A stretch of 10,071 nt of DNA from an uncultured Lacibacter sp. (lineage in GTDB: Bacteria > Bacteroidota > Bacteroidia > Chitinophagales > Chitinophagaceae). Under the pieces are notes generated by a model. It saw only the letters and a program-made list of their open reading frames with translations, ran no database searches and had not been told where the DNA came from. The position numbers and the translations under genes were made by a program. The stretch lies in assembly GCF_946479605.1 (NCBI RefSeq), contig NZ_CAMLGT010000137.1, forward strand, positions 1 through 10,071, in the 5' to 3' direction. This document shows, piece by piece, positions 7,618 through 10,071 of this stretch (positions are counted from its first letter, which is position 1; each line of letters begins with the position of its first letter).

Positions 7618-8004
7618 TCATCTTTTTCGTAATCCTGCAAAAAGGCATAACCAACCGGCAATAAAACAAACACCGCCAACGGGTGTAATTGCACCCAACC
7701 AGTTTACAGAAAAGATACCGGCAGCTTTAAACAACGTAAGTGAATACAAAGAGCCGCTGAAAATAAAAATGCCTGCCAGGAACAAATTACCTGCACGTTT
7801 GTACCATGCATTGGTACTCTGCCTCATCAATATACCTGTAAGAGCTATTGCAAACAAATGATAAAAATGATACTGAACTGCAGTCTGCCAGGTTTGAATC
7901 GATTTTTCATCTACCATTTCACGCAGGGCATGAGCACCAAATGCTCCGAATGCAACTGCAATTGCGCCCGCAATAGCACTGATTTGTAAAAAACGTTTAT
8001 CCAC
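7618..8004 (-). CDS. DUF423 family small membrane protein (YgdD/YwdK-like)
   Basis: This 128-residue, four-helix membrane protein has the family hallmarks: an N-terminal GAIAVAFGAFGAHALR segment, WQTAVQYHFYHLFAIAL, FIFSGSLYSLTL, and a final helix with ITPVGGVCFIAGWL. DUF423 proteins are inner-membrane proteins of unknown biochemical role. The start is the GTG at 8004, which overlaps the aroK stop codon (shared GTGGATAA, 8 bases), so translation is probably coupled to aroK. The overlap and the absence of an in-frame ATG nearby favour this start. Its TGA stop is only 5 bases from the stop of the convergent kinase gene, and I see no terminator hairpin between the two. Confidence 0.9.
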   Translation of the reverse strand: MDKRFLQISAIAGAIAVAFGAFGAHALREMVDEKSIQTWQTAVQYHFYHLFAIALTGILMRQSTNAWYKRAGNLFLAGIFIFSGSLYSLTLFKAAGIFSVNWLGAITPVGGVCFIAGWLCLFAGLRKR

Positions 8005-8503
8005 CTCTACGCATTACTTTTTGAAAGTTATCTATACTCATGAATTCAGCTGGCAAATGATACATTGCCTGGTGATAAAATTTTTCCCTTTCCGCCAGCT
8101 TACCTGCAATGAATTGTGCCAGCACATCATCATTCATTCCTGCAATTAACGGACGGGTTTCTTTTTCCAAGTGCAGGCGTTTTACCAGCAGTTCCACGGG
8201 ACTTTTAATATAAATGGTTACACCATGCTCATTCATCCGTTTCATATTATCATGAAAACAAGGTGTACCACCGCCACAACTCAATATAAAATTGTCGAGC
8301 TTCATATAGGTGCAAAGTGTTTCTTTCTCCATTTTACGAAACGCCTTTTCACCCTGCTCTTCAAAAATAGCCGTCACTGCTTTTCCTTCACGCTTTTCAA
8401 TTTCCTCATCCAGGTCGTAAAACTTCAAACCAAAAGCCTCACTCCATTGCCTGCCCCAGTGTGTTTTTCCGCTGCCCATAAACCCTGTTATAAAATACCG
8501 CAT
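7997..8503 (-). CDS. aroK: Shikimate kinase
   Basis: AroK phosphorylates shikimate to shikimate 3-phosphate with ATP, the fifth step of the chorismate pathway, in the cytoplasm. The 168-residue length is normal. The P-loop is GFMGSGKT (residues 7-14). Shikimate-binding residues are visible as DLD (D30, D32), R56 in FRKME, and the CGGG turn at 76-79. R117 in RPL lies in the LID, and R139 in the EREKFY helix is the second conserved arginine. All family key residues are present. The P-loop is followed by HWGR rather than the common TLGR, a mild variation. The ATG at 8503 has no convincing Shine-Dalgarno sequence. A near-consensus -7 element, TACCTTCG (8528 down to 8521), lies just upstream but lacks a partner -33. 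It forms a two-gene unit with the overlapping DUF423 gene. Confidence 0.96.
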   Translation of the reverse strand: MRYFITGFMGSGKTHWGRQWSEAFGLKFYDLDEEIEKREGKAVTAIFEEQGEKAFRKMEKETLCTYMKLDNFILSCGGGTPCFHDNMKRMNEHGVTIYIKSPVELLVKRLHLEKETRPLIAGMNDDVLAQFIAGKLAEREKFYHQAMYHLPAEFMSIDNFQKVMRRGG

Positions 8504-8532
8504 GAAGGAGTTGTTTGTTACGAAGGTAATGC

Positions 8533-8555
8533 GTGATGAGTGATGAGTGATGAGT
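8533..8555. repeat. Heptamer tandem repeat (GTGATGA, 3.3 copies)
   Basis: Three perfect head-to-tail copies of GTGATGA occupy 8533-8539, 8540-8546 and 8547-8553, followed by a partial GT. The array begins 30 bases upstream of the aroK ATG, about where an aroK promoter would be expected. The copy number is low and the function, if any, is unknown. Confidence 0.9.
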
Positions 8556-8589
8556 TTGCTTTACTTATTTTATACCGCATGAGGAAATG

Positions 8590-8638
8590 GTGAATAATGA
8601 ATGATGGGCAACATTGCAACTCAACATTCACAATTCGC
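8590..8638. repeat. Imperfect 17-bp inverted repeat
   Basis: The arm at 8590-8606 (GTGAATAATGAATGATG) matches the reverse complement of 8622-8638 (CAACATTCACAATTCGC) at 13 of 17 positions, around a 15-base middle that itself contains GCAA-CA-TTGC. It is AT-rich without a following T-run, so it is not an obvious terminator. It may be a dispersed intergenic repeat; this needs the rest of the genome to judge. Confidence 0.55.
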
Positions 8639-8648
8639 TACTCTGCAC

Positions 8649-8679
8649 AAAAAAGCCCATCGTTTTAAAACGATGGGCT
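8649..8679 (-). terminator. Rho-independent terminator of rpsA
   Basis: A perfect palindrome at 8654-8679 has 13-base arms (AGCCCATCGTTTT and its complement); in RNA it would form an 11-bp stem with a TTAA loop. On the minus strand it is followed by six T residues (8654-8649). It starts 25 bases after the rpsA stop codon and so ends that transcript before aroK. Confidence 0.93.
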
Positions 8680-8703
8680 ATATAAAGATCAGTTGATACT
8701 GTC

Positions 8704-10071
8704 TTATTCAGCAGCTTTGCTTTCATCAGCACCGCCATCGAGCTTTTTCTTGAGGTCAGCAAGAACACCCAGATCACCAAGTGTAGCTTTCTCAACTTTG
8801 CTCTGCATATCCTTCACAGCTTTCTTAGTACGTGCTGCGTCGGCTTGCTTTTCTTTGATCTCTGCATTCTTTTCGTCTGCAGCTGCTTTTTCCCAAATAC
8901 GAGCGTGACTGATCACTACACGTTTTTCGTTACGATCGAATTCGATCACTACGAACTGTGCTGTTTCATCTGCCTGTACTTGTTTACCATCTTCCTTGTT
9001 CAGGTGACGGTTTGGAGCGAAACCTTCAATACCGTAAGGTAATTGAACAATTGCACCTTTATCATCTTTCTTCACTACATGACCTTCGTGAATAGTGCCA
9101 ATTGCGAATGTTTCTTCCAATGCATTCCAGGGATCTTCTTCGAGTTGTTTATGACCCAACTGCAGCTTACGGTTTTCCTTATCAATGCTGAGGATCATTA
9201 CTTCGATATCCTGACCAACCTTTGTGTATTCACTTGGGTGGTTGAAACGCTTGGTCCAGCTAAGATCGCTGATGTGGATCATACCGCCGATACCTGCTTT
9301 CAGTTCAACAAACACGCCATAAGGAGTAATGTTTTTCACTAAACCTTTGTGCTTGCTGTCAACTGGGAAGCTATCTTCAATAGTGCTCCAAGGATCCTGG
9401 CTCATTTGCTTAATGCTCAAGCTCATCTTACGGGCATCTTTATCGAGCGTAACGATTTTCGCTTCGTGCTCATCACCCATTTTGAAGAATTCTTTTGCAT
9501 TAACCGGTGTGTTAGCCCAGCTGATTTCACTTACGTGAACCAGACCTTCAACACCAGGCATGATTTCGAGGAATGCACCGTAGTCTTCAATGTTCACTAC
9601 TTTACCTTTCACGGTATTACCTTCAACGATTGATTCGCTGAGTGTATCCCATGGGTGCGGAGTGAGCTGCTTCAGACCAAGGCTGATACGTTTCTTATCA
9701 TCATCGAAGTCGAGAACTACAACGTTCAACTTCTGATCCATCTTCAGTACTTCTGAAGGATGGTTGATACGGCCCCAGCTGATATCAGTGATATACAACA
9801 AGCCATCAACACCACCCAGGTCAAGGAACGCACCGAAGTCGGTAATGTTCTTGATCGTACCTTCCAGTACCTGACCTTTTTCCAGTTTACCCATGATCAC
9901 CGCACGTTGTGCTTCGATATCGCTTTCGATGAGGGCTTTGTGGCTCACAACAGCGTTCTTAATGGTTTCGTTGATCTTCACCACTTTAAACTCCATTGTT
10001 TTACCTACAAACTGATCGTAATCTGTAACAGGCTTCACGTCAATTTGAGAACCTGGTAAGAATGTTTCCAT
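8704..10071 (-). CDS. rpsA: 30S ribosomal protein S1, 5' partial
   Basis: The 455 visible residues are the C-terminal part of S1, which binds mRNA on the small ribosomal subunit and helps start translation. The right edge cuts the gene: residue 1 here is an internal methionine just before the FLPGSQIDVKPV segment of the second S1 domain. Domain 2 ends near residue 45. Four further S1 (OB-fold) domains follow at about 66-135, 150-222, 236-309 and 323-391. The first three carry the usual GAFL/GVFV and GLVH/GMIHISD signatures; the last is degenerate (GAIVQLPYGIEGFAPNRHL). A Lys/Ala/Glu-rich tail of about 60 residues ends the protein. All 11 arginines I located appear to use CGT, as expected for a highly expressed gene and unlike the mixed arginine codons of the neighbours. 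The promoter and N-terminus are outside the window. Confidence 0.96.
   Translation of the reverse strand: METFLPGSQIDVKPVTDYDQFVGKTMEFKVVKINETIKNAVVSHKALIESDIEAQRAVIMGKLEKGQVLEGTIKNITDFGAFLDLGGVDGLLYITDISWGRINHPSEVLKMDQKLNVVVLDFDDDKKRISLGLKQLTPHPWDTLSESIVEGNTVKGKVVNIEDYGAFLEIMPGVEGLVHVSEISWANTPVNAKEFFKMGDEHEAKIVTLDKDARKMSLSIKQMSQDPWSTIEDSFPVDSKHKGLVKNITPYGVFVELKAGIGGMIHISDLSWTKRFNHPSEYTKVGQDIEVMILSIDKENRKLQLGHKQLEEDPWNALEETFAIGTIHEGHVVKKDDKGAIVQLPYGIEGFAPNRHLNKEDGKQVQADETAQFVVIEFDRNEKRVVISHARIWEKAAADEKNAEIKEKQADAARTKKAVKDMQSKVEKATLGDLGVLADLKKKLDGGADESKAAE

Noticed and set aside
8171..8536. A 121-residue plus-strand open frame opposite aroK
   Set aside because: It is antisense to a complete shikimate kinase with all catalytic residues and has no recognisable features.
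8533..8555. A CRISPR-like array
   Set aside because: The repeats are 7 bases long and contiguous, with no spacers; this is a simple tandem repeat.
8845..10059. Several plus-strand open frames of 65-99 residues opposite rpsA
   Set aside because: They mirror the strongly biased codons of rpsA on the other strand and show no domains or start signals.

Overview
The window looks like an ordinary stretch of a Bacteroidota chromosome, most likely from the Chitinophagaceae or close relatives. The family placement is an inference from protein style, moderate-to-low GC and promoter form, not from a search. Supporting signs are a gliding-motility/type IX secretion C-terminal domain, a histidine kinase with a 7TMR-DISM-like sensor, weak or absent Shine-Dalgarno sequences, and TAnnTTTG-type -7 promoter elements.

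Layout from left to right. (1) Positions 1-2097, plus strand: the 3' part of a large secreted, cysteine-containing, repeat-bearing surface protein. It has an IgGFc-binding-like region, an Ig-like module, three tandem 47-residue repeats, a second Ig-like module and a type B type IX secretion sorting domain. (2) About 2118-2150: a hairpin between two convergent genes that can serve as a terminator on both strands. (3) Positions 2172-5606, minus strand: lolA downstream of ftsK, the same gene order as in Escherichia coli. ftsK has a well-formed promoter almost touching its ATG. (4) Positions 5702-7612, plus strand: a membrane sensor histidine kinase, divergent from ftsK and without a response regulator beside it. 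(5) Positions 7618-8503, minus strand: aroK (shikimate kinase), overlapping by 8 bases a small DUF423 membrane protein gene that starts with GTG. (6) Positions 8504-8703: a short intergenic region with a heptamer repeat, an imperfect inverted repeat and the rpsA terminator. (7) Positions 8704-10071, minus strand: the 3' two-thirds or so of rpsA (ribosomal protein S1), which runs off the right edge.

Most genes are housekeeping: chromosome segregation and division (FtsK), lipoprotein transport to the outer membrane (LolA), aromatic amino acid synthesis (AroK) and translation (S1). The two lineage-specific genes are the secreted adhesin-like protein and the sensor kinase. I found no mobile element, CRISPR array, defence system, rRNA or intact tRNA, and no convincing undescribed system. 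The points most worth checking are the apparently leaderless ftsK promoter, the synonymous divergence inside the adhesin repeats, the orphan sensor kinase, and the repeat-rich spacer between aroK and rpsA. No gene-free stretch exceeds 300 bases.
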